From NCBI RefSeq assembly GCF_000784355.1, contig NZ_KN360934.1, positions 1 through 64,000 of the forward strand: 64,000 bases of DNA. Direction: 5' to 3'. Under the pieces are notes generated by a model. It was given only the letters and a program-made list of their open reading frames with translations. It was not told where the DNA came from and did not search any database. This document shows, piece by piece, positions 10,027 through 19,342 of this stretch (position 1 is the first letter of the stretch; every line of letters starts with the position of its first letter). Source of the DNA: Methanolacinia paynteri. GTDB lineage: Archaea > Halobacteriota > Methanomicrobia > Methanomicrobiales > Methanomicrobiaceae. Position numbers and translations under genes: made by a program.

Positions 10027-10906
10027 GGCCCTGAGGAAACAGGGTTATCTCTTTTTTTCAAAGGAATCGTCGGCGGCCTTAAAACCGTGTATGTGGAACA
10101 AGCGTTCACTCCGCGGCGGGGATATGTGCTACAAGAACAAGTTCTACGGCATATCGAGCCACAGGTGCGTCCAGATGACGCCGACCTTAAAGTGCAACCA
10201 GAACTGCCTCTTTTGCTGGAGATCGATGGAGCACGAGGTCGTCGAAACGGTGGAGTGCCCGCCGGAGTTGATTGTTGAAAAGATCCCAGCTCTCCAGAAG
10301 AAGGCTCTTGCGGGATACAACCCATCAGCCGATACGAGCACGACCGATCCGGCGCTCTGGGAGGAGGCGCTTTCACCGAATATGATTGCGATTTCCCTTT
10401 CGGGCGAGCCTACACTGTACTCCCGGCTACCGGAATTGATCGACATGCTGAACGGTGCCGGCAACACGACATTCCTGGTATCGAACGGAACACGACCGGA
10501 GATGATCGGGAGGTGTCACCCGTACCAGACCTATGTCTCTCTTGATGCACCTGACAGGGAGACCTACCTTAAGGTGTGCAGGCCGGAAGAAGACTACTGG
10601 GACAATATCCAAAAGAGCCTCTCACTGCTCGGTGAGAGGCGGTCTGCAATACGGACGACGATTGTCAAAGGGCTGAATGATTTCTCGCCAGAGAACTATG
10701 CAGCGATGTACGAGAATTCAGGCGCCTCCTTTATTGAGGTTAAAGGCTATATGTACCTTGGATATAGCAGATTCCGGCTCGAAAGGGAGAATATGCCCGA
10801 ACATTCCGAGGTCCGGGATTTCGCACTGCAAATATCAAAATACTGTAATTATAAAATAACTGATGAGAGCCCGATCTCAAGGGTAGTATGTATGGAGCGT
10901 CGTTGA
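10007..10906 (+). CDS. taw1: S-adenosyl-L-methionine-dependent tRNA 4-demethylwyosine synthase
   Basis: Radical SAM enzyme forming the tricyclic imidazopurine of wyosine at position 37 of tRNA-Phe. The radical SAM cluster is C63-X3-C67-X2-C70. Three further cysteines, C28, C41 and C54, match in context (KPCMW, MCYK, HRCVQ) the ligands of the second cluster known in the Methanocaldococcus enzyme. This supports the upstream start that overlaps argS. Length of 299 fits. One base separates it from the SepRS gene. Confidence 0.95.
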   Translation: MQSEACKALRKQGYLFFSKESSAALKPCMWNKRSLRGGDMCYKNKFYGISSHRCVQMTPTLKCNQNCLFCWRSMEHEVVETVECPPELIVEKIPALQKKALAGYNPSADTSTTDPALWEEALSPNMIAISLSGEPTLYSRLPELIDMLNGAGNTTFLVSNGTRPEMIGRCHPYQTYVSLDAPDRETYLKVCRPEEDYWDNIQKSLSLLGERRSAIRTTIVKGLNDFSPENYAAMYENSGASFIEVKGYMYLGYSRFRLERENMPEHSEVRDFALQISKYCNYKITDESPISRVVCMERR

Positions 10907-10907
10907 T

Positions 10908-12491
10908 ATGAGATTTGATTCTGAAGAATTCGCTGAACTTGCAAAGAAGGATTTTGATGAGGCATGGCATGCCGGAGCCGGGATACAGGAAAAACCTGTC
11001 TTCTCCAGGAGATACCCGCGGAATATGCTCCGGCCGGCAAAGCCCCACCCTGTACCCGAGACTATACAGAAGCTGAGGGACGCCTACCTGCGGATGGGAT
11101 TCGAAGAGGCACGTGTTCCTGTATTTATCGAGGAGCAGGATGTCTACAGGCAGTTCGGCCCGGAAGCCTCCGCGGTTCTTGACCGTGTATTTTACCTCGG
11201 CGGTCTCCCCCGCCCCAACGTCGGCATCGGGAAAAAGCAGATCGACGAGATAAATGCAATTCTTGGGAGAGTTATAGCTGCCGATGAGGAAGAAAACCTG
11301 AGAAAAACGCTTCATGCATACAAGAAATCTGAGATCGACGGCGACGAGCTCACTCATGAACTGGCTGTTGTCCTCAGTGCTGACGACGGGATGATCGTAA
11401 AGATCCTTGACGATGTTTTCCCAGAGTTCCGCGAACTATCTCCCGAGTCCTCAAGGACAACACTTCGTTCGCATATGACATCCGGCTGGTTCATCACCCT
11501 CGGCGAGATGTGGGACAGGCAGCCGCTGCCGATAAAGCAGTTCGCTGTTGACCGTTGTTTCAGACGCGAACAGGAAGAAGGACCGACGAGGCTCATGGCA
11601 TATCATTCTGCGTCATGCATCATCGCAGGCGAGGATGTGACCGTTGAGGACGGAAAGGCGGTGGCAGCGGGACTTCTCTCCGCCTTCGGCTTCACGGACT
11701 TTGAGTTCAGGCCGGACGACAAGCGCTCCAAATATTATGTTCCGGGCACACAGACCGAGGTCTATGCGAAGCATCCTGTCCACGGATGGGTAGAGGTTGC
11801 GACCTTCGGAATGTACAGTCCCTACGCTCTTGCTGCCTACGGTGTCGAAATCCCCGTGATGAACCTTGGCATGGGCGTAGAGAGGCTTGCAATGATCGAG
11901 TACAAGGCCGAGGATATGAGGGCCATGACGTACCCGCAGATGTATCCGCCCCAGTTCTCGGATCTCGAACTTGCGACAGGAATCGCCCTGCGCGAGGAAC
12001 CGAAGACGGCCAAGGGTGCAGAGATCGCAGCGGCTATTGTAGAGACTGCAAAGGCGAACGGCGATGCTGAAAGCCCATGTGAGTTCCTCGCATACGAGTC
12101 CGATGCGTATGGCGGCAGGAAGGTCAAAGTATACGTATTCGAAGCTGAAGAGAACTCAAAGCTTCTCGGGCCGGCTGCCCTTAACGATATATTCGTATCC
12201 GAAGGAAAGATCCTCGGAGTTCCCGATACAAGTAACTTCAGAAAGGTGAGGGACAAGGGAGTCAGTGCAGGCATCTCCTATCTTGATGCGGTTGCAAATC
12301 TTGCCGCCGCAAGGGTCGAGGAGGGATTCATGACAGGCGAAAACGGTGAGGTTCACTTCAAGATGGCTAAAGTTCCGTCCGATGTGAATATCGCAATCGA
12401 GCCGTGGGCTATGAGGTATGTCACTGACAACAACAGGAAACTCGACCTGAGGGGCCCGGTGTTTACGGCCGTCAGGTGGGAGATCGAGTGA
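10908..12491 (+). CDS. sepS: O-phosphoseryl-tRNA(Cys) synthetase (SepRS)
   Basis: Class II synthetase that charges tRNA-Cys with O-phosphoserine, which SepCysS then converts to cysteine in methanogens. Visible are the family opening (MRFDSEEF), KPHPV, the motif 2 region DRCFRREQE and the motif 3 region [12 protein letters not shown]191 in HMTSGW and S234/S236 in YHSAS match in spacing the phosphate-binding residues of known SepRS. Length of 527 is typical. It is in an apparent operon with taw1. SepCysS is not in the window. Confidence 0.96.
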   Translation: MRFDSEEFAELAKKDFDEAWHAGAGIQEKPVFSRRYPRNMLRPAKPHPVPETIQKLRDAYLRMGFEEARVPVFIEEQDVYRQFGPEASAVLDRVFYLGGLPRPNVGIGKKQIDEINAILGRVIAADEEENLRKTLHAYKKSEIDGDELTHELAVVLSADDGMIVKILDDVFPEFRELSPESSRTTLRSHMTSGWFITLGEMWDRQPLPIKQFAVDRCFRREQEEGPTRLMAYHSASCIIAGEDVTVEDGKAVAAGLLSAFGFTDFEFRPDDKRSKYYVPGTQTEVYAKHPVHGWVEVATFGMYSPYALAAYGVEIPVMNLGMGVERLAMIEYKAEDMRAMTYPQMYPPQFSDLELATGIALREEPKTAKGAEIAAAIVETAKANGDAESPCEFLAYESDAYGGRKVKVYVFEAEENSKLLGPAALNDIFVSEGKILGVPDTSNFRKVRDKGVSAGISYLDAVANLAAARVEEGFMTGENGEVHFKMAKVPSDVNIAIEPWAMRYVTDNNRKLDLRGPVFTAVRWEIE

Positions 12492-12530
12492 GGCTCCCGC
12501 CCTGAAAATTATCTGATATTTCTTTTTTCG

Positions 12531-13550
12531 ATGGCAGGAAATAGTGTCCAGTCAAAACTGTTTTCAGGCGAAAATAATGCCGCAATTGATGAAATTAAGA
12601 CTGTAAGGCCGGTCATCATATCTACAAGCCGCGCGACGGATATTCCTGCATTTTATTCGGACTGGTTCTTTCACCGGCTTTCGGAAGGCTGGTGTGTCAA
12701 ATTCAATCCATACTCCAACCGTCCTCTCCGTGTGGATTTCCGGGATGTCAGGTTCGTTGTATTCTGGACGAAGAATCCCTCGCCGATTATTGACAGGCTC
12801 GGAATCCTTGAAGAAAAGGGTATTGGGTACTATTTCCAGTACACTCTGAACGATTATGTTAAGGAGGGGCTTGAAAAGAACGTTGCATCTCTTGAAATAA
12901 GGATTGAGGCGTTCAAAAAATTGTCCTCTTTAGCAGGAAAGGAGAGAGTTATCTGGCGTTTTGATCCCCTTGTTCTTTCAGATTCTTTATGCATCGATAC
13001 GCTTCTTTCCCGCATCGAGGCGATCGGCGAAGAGATCCACGAGTATACTGAAAAGTTCATTTTCAGTTTCATCGATCTCTACAAGAGCGTAAAGAAAAAT
13101 CTAGAACGTGCCGGGTATTGCGGGATAAGAGAATTTACAGTCGATGAGATGGAGGAGTTTGCATCCGGCCTGCAGAGGATGGTGACCCGCTGGGGGATCT
13201 CCGCCGCCACATGTGCGGAGTCTGTCGATCTCTCCGCATATGGGATTTCGAAGAACAGGTGCATCGATCCTAATCTTATGGCAAGAATATCCGGGGATGA
13301 TCCTGTGCTACTTCGTTATCTGGAAAAGAACCCTGGTAAGGATCCCGGCCAGCGGCCTCTCTGTGGTTGTATAAAGAGTACAGATATAGGACAGTATAAT
13401 ACATGTGCGCACCTGTGTTCGTACTGTTATGCCAACCGCTATCCGGCGCAGGCCATAAATAATTATATCAATCACCGGAATTGCAACCCCTCTGGGTTAA
13501 CAATTTCCGGTGATAAAATCGGGGGTATTTGGGATTTGGAGGATGAGTAG
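12531..13550 (+). CDS. DUF1848 family protein, probable Fe-S enzyme
   Basis: 339 residues beginning its conserved part with the DUF1848 hallmark IISTSRATDIPAFY, followed by KFNPY and VVFWTKNP. The C-terminal region has a cysteine cluster (CGC, then CAHLCSYCYAN) that looks able to bind an iron-sulfur cluster. The family is unstudied; a TIM-barrel radical-SAM-like enzyme is suspected. It follows SepRS by 39 bases on the same strand. Confidence 0.85.
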   Translation: MAGNSVQSKLFSGENNAAIDEIKTVRPVIISTSRATDIPAFYSDWFFHRLSEGWCVKFNPYSNRPLRVDFRDVRFVVFWTKNPSPIIDRLGILEEKGIGYYFQYTLNDYVKEGLEKNVASLEIRIEAFKKLSSLAGKERVIWRFDPLVLSDSLCIDTLLSRIEAIGEEIHEYTEKFIFSFIDLYKSVKKNLERAGYCGIREFTVDEMEEFASGLQRMVTRWGISAATCAESVDLSAYGISKNRCIDPNLMARISGDDPVLLRYLEKNPGKDPGQRPLCGCIKSTDIGQYNTCAHLCSYCYANRYPAQAINNYINHRNCNPSGLTISGDKIGGIWDLEDE

Positions 13551-13986
13551 TATTTAAGTAGGGTTTAACACATCCTTTGGTGACTATAATTCTAATGGTT
13601 TTAATTTTTTGGTGCTGGTTTGTTTTCTGGATTTGGTATCATCTTTTCCTTGTGCCGAAAAACAATTCGGGCAATCCGTAAGTTTTGGACAATTTCCGAA
13701 TATTATTAGTCCTTTAAATCGTTGTAGAGCCGATAATCAATATTTTTTGGCAGCTTTCACCTCCTTTGATGTTTACACAATTTTAACTTTGTAGCACTTA
13801 TTATTTAAAATGTTTTAATTTGTAATAATCACAATTGGTTAACAATTACTGACTTCTGTTGGAACGTCCTGAATTGGTTATGCTTGTATTTTTCGCCATT
13901 ATATGGAAATATTTTAGCATATTGATATTGAGATGTCATTTTTTTGAAAGTCAGGGCTTAAATTTATAAAAAAAAGAATATTGAAT
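13551..13986. other. AT-rich gap between convergent genes
   Basis: 436 bases between a plus-strand and a minus-strand gene end. On the minus strand, near 13758-13768, there is a full-strength Shine-Dalgarno (AAAGGAGGTG) not followed by an intact gene, and below it an open frame with a CX5CX2C pattern (13584-13736). A run of eight A at about 13969-13977 is the T-tract terminator on neither gene's coding part. I see no complete gene. Confidence 0.5.
13584..13767 (-). pseudogene. Possible relic of a small cysteine-motif protein
   Basis: From a GTG inside a perfect Shine-Dalgarno (13760) the frame reads seven codons, meets TGA (13737-13739), then stays open for 50 codons to TAG at 13584. The open part contains NCPKLTDCPNC and a lysine-rich tail. 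It could be a decayed gene or chance. Confidence 0.2.
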
Positions 13987-14958
13987 CTATACTTTTGCCG
14001 AAACTGTCAGGTTTACCTGTCTTATAGTTACTTTGACAGGATCAATGAATAAAATATCCAGGTCTTTTCCTATGTCATCATCAGTTGCGTCTGGGTAGCA
14101 TGAGACAATTTCTACGTTATCAAATTGCGAGCTATTGAAATCAACGAGCTTTTCGTTGATGCATTCCCATATTGTATTATTCACTCCCATTAAAACATCA
14201 TTATTTACACTGAAATTTAACTGTGTTTCGTTAAAGAAAATTTCTTCAATGCCTGTTTCAAGAGAAAGCATTGCAACTCCGTTTCCGCTGACATAATATT
14301 TCTCCCCCTTTTCAAGGCTTGCTATTGTAAGGGTGACTTCTGTGCAGTTTAGAAATGTGTTTCCTGTATAGTTGCCTTTGTCGTCTTTTTCAAATACAAG
14401 ATTATACATGTATTCAATGTCAAAGAGAGATTTGAATATTCCCGACTTATTTTCTACAGCCTGGACGGTTTCTTTCATGTCGGTGTACTGCAGGGGAGTT
14501 GTTTCGTTCTCACCATATCCTGTTGTAAGATTAACATAGCCGTACTGCCACGAATATCCCTGGTCCTGCCAGAAATTACTGACAGGCTCATATGAAAATT
14601 TCACAAGAGATGAGTTGTATGTTATCCCTGTGCTGTTTGTAATATTGAAAAGCCTCGCATCTTCTTCAACCTCAAGAATTCCTCCTGATTTGACGGACGA
14701 CAGAAACACATCTCCTCCGCCAAGCACGAAACTCCTGCTGAGCCGTCCCTCTGACTTTTGCCAGACCGCGTTTTCAAGATCCGATGAAAACGACAGGAAT
14801 TCTTTTTCTACACCTGATAAATGATCGATTTCAGCCTCTTCCTTTAATGAAGGAACATAAGTATTGAAATAAACGGACATAACCGTTACAATAACAGCCA
14901 GTATTAGAAGCATTGCAATAATCGGTGCAATACCTTCTTCTTTATTGTATTCAATCAA
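13987..14958 (-). CDS. Pilin-like membrane-anchored protein
   Basis: 323 residues. A short charged N-terminus (EYNKEEG) precedes IAPIIAMLLILAVIV, the hydrophobic helix typical of archaeal type IV pilin-like proteins; the rest is extracellular, with many asparagines. The frame is open for 32 more codons upstream, but that stretch overlaps the previous gene. A TTG at 14958, which overlaps that gene's TGA and follows GGGAGGG, is the better start. It is the last gene of the pilus operon; a minor pilin or adhesin role is inferred. Confidence 0.75.
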   Translation of the reverse strand: MIEYNKEEGIAPIIAMLLILAVIVTVMSVYFNTYVPSLKEEAEIDHLSGVEKEFLSFSSDLENAVWQKSEGRLSRSFVLGGGDVFLSSVKSGGILEVEEDARLFNITNSTGITYNSSLVKFSYEPVSNFWQDQGYSWQYGYVNLTTGYGENETTPLQYTDMKETVQAVENKSGIFKSLFDIEYMYNLVFEKDDKGNYTGNTFLNCTEVTLTIASLEKGEKYYVSGNGVAMLSLETGIEEIFFNETQLNFSVNNDVLMGVNNTIWECINEKLVDFNSSQFDNVEIVSCYPDATDDDIGKDLDILFIDPVKVTIRQVNLTVSAKV

Positions 14959-15389
14959 CCTTGGACCCTCCCGAAGAATACTACCGATTTCGATACGACC
15001 ATCTGGACATTGTAGCCGCTTACATTTACCCCTCCGGTATCTATTTCCATCCAATCACCTGGCATAAAATTGGCTTCTTTTGTATTGTTAATACTAATAT
15101 TTTCAGCATATAGTGGAATTGTTCTGCTTTTATTCGAGAGTATGATCTTAATACTCTGGTTTGAAAGCGTGTCTCCCCCTTTGTGCCATAGAGTAAAATT
15201 ATAATCGCTTATTGTTACATTAGGGGAGTAATCTTCCATCATCACGTTTAACGACGGTTCCCGATCTTCAGGAATATACTGCGATGCGGATACGGCAAAC
15301 AGGGCGGCAAGGATCAGGACAAGGCTCAGCATAAGCATCTCACCGATAATTGGTGAAACTCCATTCTCATCTCTTTTACTAATTTTCAT
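14955..15389 (-). CDS. Archaeal type IV pilin-like protein (Pilin_N / DUF1628)
   Basis: 144 residues with the class III signal architecture: KRDENGVSPIIGEMLMLSL, that is, a charged leader, the V-S-P-I-I-G junction and a hydrophobic assembly helix. Processing by the archaeal prepilin peptidase (EppA/PibD type) is expected. GAGG precedes the ATG. Its stop overlaps the start of the following pilin-like gene, so the two are probably made together. Confidence 0.85.
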   Translation of the reverse strand: MKISKRDENGVSPIIGEMLMLSLVLILAALFAVSASQYIPEDREPSLNVMMEDYSPNVTISDYNFTLWHKGGDTLSNQSIKIILSNKSRTIPLYAENISINNTKEANFMPGDWMEIDTGGVNVSGYNVQMVVSKSVVFFGRVQG

Positions 15390-15423
15390 TCTGAAACATT
15401 CCTCTGAAATCTTTGAAAAATCC

Positions 15424-17235
15424 CTAAACCTGTATTATGAATATGAACAGCACCATGGATGCGATCATGAATATGATACTGTGTTTCAGTCCTGCAAGTA
15501 CAGTGTTCGAACTTAGTTGTCCGGCCATAATTCCCGAGAATAGTCCCAATATAATTGAAATGTGAAACATTTCGGAAATATTTGATTCTAAGTTGAAACT
15601 TACGTCAAAATCCATGAAACTCTGGACAAATGAAACATTAAGTTCGTAGGCCGAATACAGGAAAATACCATACGATAGATAAATAATCGCAACATAGATG
15701 AAAGAAACACCGAAACGCTCGTTTTTCATCTTTAAATAGTGTTCAAGATCGCCAATTGCAATCGCAAGAATTTCTCTCAGGTGATCCGTGATCTCGCTTG
15801 CCTTAATTACGAGTGAGATGGCTCTCTTGACGGAAACAAGTCCTATTCTTTCTTCCATCTTGTATAAAGCTCCGGATACGCTTGTTCCCATCTTTATCTC
15901 TTCGGATGCAATTTTCACCTCGGACGTGAGGACACCGATCTTGCTTTGTGCAATAATATGGATTGCACTCTGGAGAGTCATTCCCATATCTTTCATATCC
16001 GATATTTCCCTTAAAAATCCGGGGAGTTGAGATTCGAATTTTTTAAGATACCAGCTTCTTGCCTCGTAAGCAAAGGCTACGGGAACCAGAAAAGCAATGA
16101 TCGTAGTGCATATAAACGCTTCAAAAACATACCCGAGAAAAATCTCTGCAAGGTACCCGTTCATGTACAGGAAAGTGACGACTCCTGCCGCCGCCATTCC
16201 GAATACAAGACCATACTGGTAATCGGAGACATAATAGCGCAACGGGTTTCTTAAAATCGTCTTAATTTTAATAGCCTGCTTTTTAGACTGGAGGTTTTTC
16301 AGGAATTTATTATCCACAGACTGAATGGTATCGGCATCAATATTGGTATCGGCATACTCCGATTGCATGACCTCTTTCCTGCTTACCTGGAGACTGTCCG
16401 GCGGCATCATTATATAGAGCAGGAATATCATCGCCGACGCACCTATGGGAAGGCCGATATACATCAGAGGCTCCAGCATATCGACACTTGACTGGCCGGA
16501 GAGGTTCTGCGCGACTATCATTATCATTATTGCAATCGGGCCCGCAACAAATGCGGTTACGTAGATCTCCGCCATGATCTCCATGGTCTTAAGAGTGTTT
16601 TCAAGCTCTTGTTTTGCAGTTTCACGGTAATGAGCCGATTTTGAGGCGAAAAAGTCTGTCATACTGCCGCCTGTCCTGAAAACCATTGCCAGATCATTTA
16701 AGAGTTCGGAGAAAGTCGGTGAGGGGGTACATTCCTGAACATTTCTCATCGCTGTTAAGAGATCGTCTCCGAAATATTCGACATCACGGATGATCATTTT
16801 GCATTCGTTTGAAACTTCCCCGTAAAGATCGTCATTCTCAGCGACGCCTTTAAATATTGCGAACAGCGTCATTGTAGTCGACAATGCCTGCATATATGTA
16901 ATTGCGTATGGGAGATCGAGCTCTATTCTGGTCTTCCTGCCTGCTGCTACGGTTTGCGGGTACATGTATGCAAACAAGAAGATCCCGCCGACAAGCACCA
17001 AAAACAAAACCAGTGCCGAAATTTCGATAGGCAGGAACGAGATGGGATTTATCTCTATCTCGAGAAGCAGGAGAAGATTGACGAGCAGAATATAAACCAT
17101 CGCGGCAAGAATAGTCCCAAGGAGAAGGATCAGGATATACTCGCTTGATCCGATGGGAATATGCGAAGCCTTGAGTGAACGACGGAATTCCTCCGTGTTT
17201 AAAGAATTTATAATAATGTTATTCTTCAAATTCAT
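15424..17235 (-). CDS. Type II/IV secretion membrane platform protein (TadC/FlaJ-like, duplicated T2SF)
   Basis: The integral membrane platform of an archaeal pilus or secretion machine. About 603 residues, with two T2SF-like halves each followed by transmembrane helices (roughly 25-75, 230-280, 350-400 and 520-600). This double arrangement is common in archaeal TadC-like proteins. A TTG at 17253 is possible, but the ATG at 17235 is used. It overlaps the end of the ATPase gene by 17 bases, as expected for partners. Confidence 0.88.
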   Translation of the reverse strand: MNLKNNIIINSLNTEEFRRSLKASHIPIGSSEYILILLLGTILAAMVYILLVNLLLLLEIEINPISFLPIEISALVLFLVLVGGIFLFAYMYPQTVAAGRKTRIELDLPYAITYMQALSTTMTLFAIFKGVAENDDLYGEVSNECKMIIRDVEYFGDDLLTAMRNVQECTPSPTFSELLNDLAMVFRTGGSMTDFFASKSAHYRETAKQELENTLKTMEIMAEIYVTAFVAGPIAIMIMIVAQNLSGQSSVDMLEPLMYIGLPIGASAMIFLLYIMMPPDSLQVSRKEVMQSEYADTNIDADTIQSVDNKFLKNLQSKKQAIKIKTILRNPLRYYVSDYQYGLVFGMAAAGVVTFLYMNGYLAEIFLGYVFEAFICTTIIAFLVPVAFAYEARSWYLKKFESQLPGFLREISDMKDMGMTLQSAIHIIAQSKIGVLTSEVKIASEEIKMGTSVSGALYKMEERIGLVSVKRAISLVIKASEITDHLREILAIAIGDLEHYLKMKNERFGVSFIYVAIIYLSYGIFLYSAYELNVSFVQSFMDFDVSFNLESNISEMFHISIILGLFSGIMAGQLSSNTVLAGLKHSIIFMIASMVLFIFIIQV

Positions 17236-19339
17236 AACTGCCGCTCTTTGCAAATTCTTCGAATACTGATGTTATCTCGTCTGAACTTCTGAAACTGTGA
17301 TTTAAAAGTCCTTCGAGAATTTCTTTCCGAATCTCGATCTGGTTGAGGGTTTCATCAACAGTCCATCCGTGACTGTAGGCGATGTCGTTTATTATCTTTG
17401 ACTCCTTGTAGACCTTCCTGAAAACATCTTTTACCGGGTTCCATTTGTAGAGGATATTGTATGAGATATCATTTTTTTCCGCTACGATCTCGTCGATTGT
17501 AATACATCTCCTGACCATCCTGCCGCCAATGTACTGTAACTGCTGGATTATCATTAAATCAAGTGCACCGAACATTGCGACGGGGACATTGATCGGATTT
17601 GTCGTCAGTCGGTTGATTGCCTGCTCAACACCTCCCGCATGTAGTGTTGAATAAGTCGTATGGCCGGTGTTCATCGCCTGGAAGAGAGTCTGCGCTTCTG
17701 AGCCTCTTACCTCTCCTACTATGATGTATTCCGGCCTCTGTCTAAGTGCAGTTTTCAAAAGGGAGAACATGTCGACATTTCCTTTGCCTGACTCAGACGA
17801 ACTCTCCCTCGTCTTCATAGGAAGCCAGTTTTTATGCGGCATCTGGATCTCCCTTGTATCCTCAATCGACACAATCTTTGCCAGGTGGGGAATGAACAGG
17901 GAGAATGCATTCATCATAGAAGTTTTTCCACTTGCCGTTCCGCCGACTACTATGGCACTCTTCCTGTTTTCGACGCACAGCCAGATGAATGCAAGAATCT
18001 CTGCATCATACGTGCCGTAGTCTATTAAGTCGACAGGTGTCATCGGATCGGATTTGAATTTTCGTATCGTGAAGGAACTTCCTTTTGAAGATACGACATC
18101 GGTATAAGTAATCTGTGCACGTGCACCTTCGGGCAGTGCGGCATCAACTAGAGGAGCTGTCAATGAGAGCTGCTTGTCGGCTTTTTGTGCAATTTTTAAG
18201 ACAAATCTGTTGAGTTCCCCTCCCTCAAAAATGATGTTTACCGGCAGATTGGAATACTTTCTATGGAAGATGAACACCGGAATGTCGGGTCCGTTGCATG
18301 TAATGTCCTCTATGTTTTCGTCATGCATCAGAGGGTCCAGTTTTCCGTACCCCTTGAAATTTCTGTAAAGATAATAGCGGATCACCTCTATTCTGTCATC
18401 TGCGATATTTTGATCGAGGTTTTTAACTATTTTGTAAACCAACTCGGAATCAAGGTTAAGTTGTTCGTTTTGCGGTTTTGAATCGTAAAGAACCACAGAC
18501 CTCAGTTGTGCATCTGTTTCTTCAAGTATAATGTGTTCTTTTTCAGTGATCTTCGGTTCGAAGATCATATACTGCAAATTCTTTTCTTCATCCTTTACTA
18601 TGACGGCATATGAATGCGGAGGGTAGAGCCAGTATGATTCAAGGATCTCTAGAGAGTCCGGCAGAAGTCCGGGTTTGATCTCAGGATTTTCAGGATAATC
18701 TGCATGAGTTATGACCACTTGTTCTAGTTCTGGATTATCAGACTGAAGCATGTTTTTCAGGATTGCCAGGTAATCCCTGAACTTTCCTGAAATATCTTCT
18801 TTACCTCCCGGCTGGCCGTCTTCTGCTTTTTTTTCTTCGTTTTTATCTTTTTTTGATTTTAGATTAAATTTCTGTGAGATCGAATTGACTTTTTTATCCT
18901 TGCCTTCCGTCCGGCTGTCTCCTACTTTTTTTTCTTCGTTTGAATCTTTTTTTGTTTTTAAACCGAGTTTCTGCGAGATCGAACTGATTTTTTCATTCTT
19001 GCCTTCGGGCCGTTTGTCTTCTGATTTTTTTGATTTTAAATTAAATTTCTGTGAGATCGAAATGATCTTTTTGTCATTTCTTCCTTTGGCCTGTTCCGTA
19101 TTTCCTGAATTTATCTTTTGAAAATTATTTTTAATTGAGAGTGTTGCAGACCTGGAGGTGTTGATTTTTGAACTACCATCCGCATTTTTTGCGCTTTCCT
19201 CCTGAACGGATTCTATGGATTCGTCTTCTGTTGGTAGAGTTTCTTCCGGCGAAGGATTTGTCTCTGCAGAATCTTCGGATTCAGTGTATAATTTATGATG
19301 ATCCGTTGGATCACGGGATTCTGGGGAGGTCTCCTGCAT
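17219..19339 (-). CDS. Type II/IV secretion system ATPase (GspE/FlaI/TadA-like)
   Basis: The hexameric cytosolic ATPase powering assembly of the neighbouring pilins. Walker A GGTASGKT is at 466-473, Walker B-type YIIVGEVRG at about 538-546 and the His box NTGHTTYSTLHAG at about 557-569. The 706-residue length is large because of a hydrophilic N-terminal region of about 185 residues holding three copies of a basic SISQK(F/L)xLK(S/T)KK repeat. It is in an operon with the platform protein and two pilin-like proteins. Confidence 0.93.
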   Translation of the reverse strand: MQETSPESRDPTDHHKLYTESEDSAETNPSPEETLPTEDESIESVQEESAKNADGSSKINTSRSATLSIKNNFQKINSGNTEQAKGRNDKKIISISQKFNLKSKKSEDKRPEGKNEKISSISQKLGLKTKKDSNEEKKVGDSRTEGKDKKVNSISQKFNLKSKKDKNEEKKAEDGQPGGKEDISGKFRDYLAILKNMLQSDNPELEQVVITHADYPENPEIKPGLLPDSLEILESYWLYPPHSYAVIVKDEEKNLQYMIFEPKITEKEHIILEETDAQLRSVVLYDSKPQNEQLNLDSELVYKIVKNLDQNIADDRIEVIRYYLYRNFKGYGKLDPLMHDENIEDITCNGPDIPVFIFHRKYSNLPVNIIFEGGELNRFVLKIAQKADKQLSLTAPLVDAALPEGARAQITYTDVVSSKGSSFTIRKFKSDPMTPVDLIDYGTYDAEILAFIWLCVENRKSAIVVGGTASGKTSMMNAFSLFIPHLAKIVSIEDTREIQMPHKNWLPMKTRESSSESGKGNVDMFSLLKTALRQRPEYIIVGEVRGSEAQTLFQAMNTGHTTYSTLHAGGVEQAINRLTTNPINVPVAMFGALDLMIIQQLQYIGGRMVRRCITIDEIVAEKNDISYNILYKWNPVKDVFRKVYKESKIINDIAYSHGWTVDETLNQIEIRKEILEGLLNHSFRSSDEITSVFEEFAKSGSYEFEE
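18840..19085 (-). repeat. Three in-gene repeats in the secretion ATPase N-terminus
   Basis: The repeated core (CTGTGAGAT or CTGCGAGAT on the plus strand) starts at 18872, 18971 and 19049, giving in-frame periods of 33 and 26 codons. The encoded copies are centred on residues 90-105, 116-131 and 149-164, with charged KK/EEKK spacers. Confidence 0.8.
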
Positions 19340-19342
19340 TTA

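Noticed and set aside
13737-13739. In-frame UGA as selenocysteine
   Set aside because: No SECIS-like hairpin, no selenoprotein context and no cysteine homologue; a relic is simpler.
13609-13794. Plus-strand 61-codon frame in the convergent gap
   Set aside because: No ribosome binding site, odd composition; the opposite-strand relic explains the signal better.
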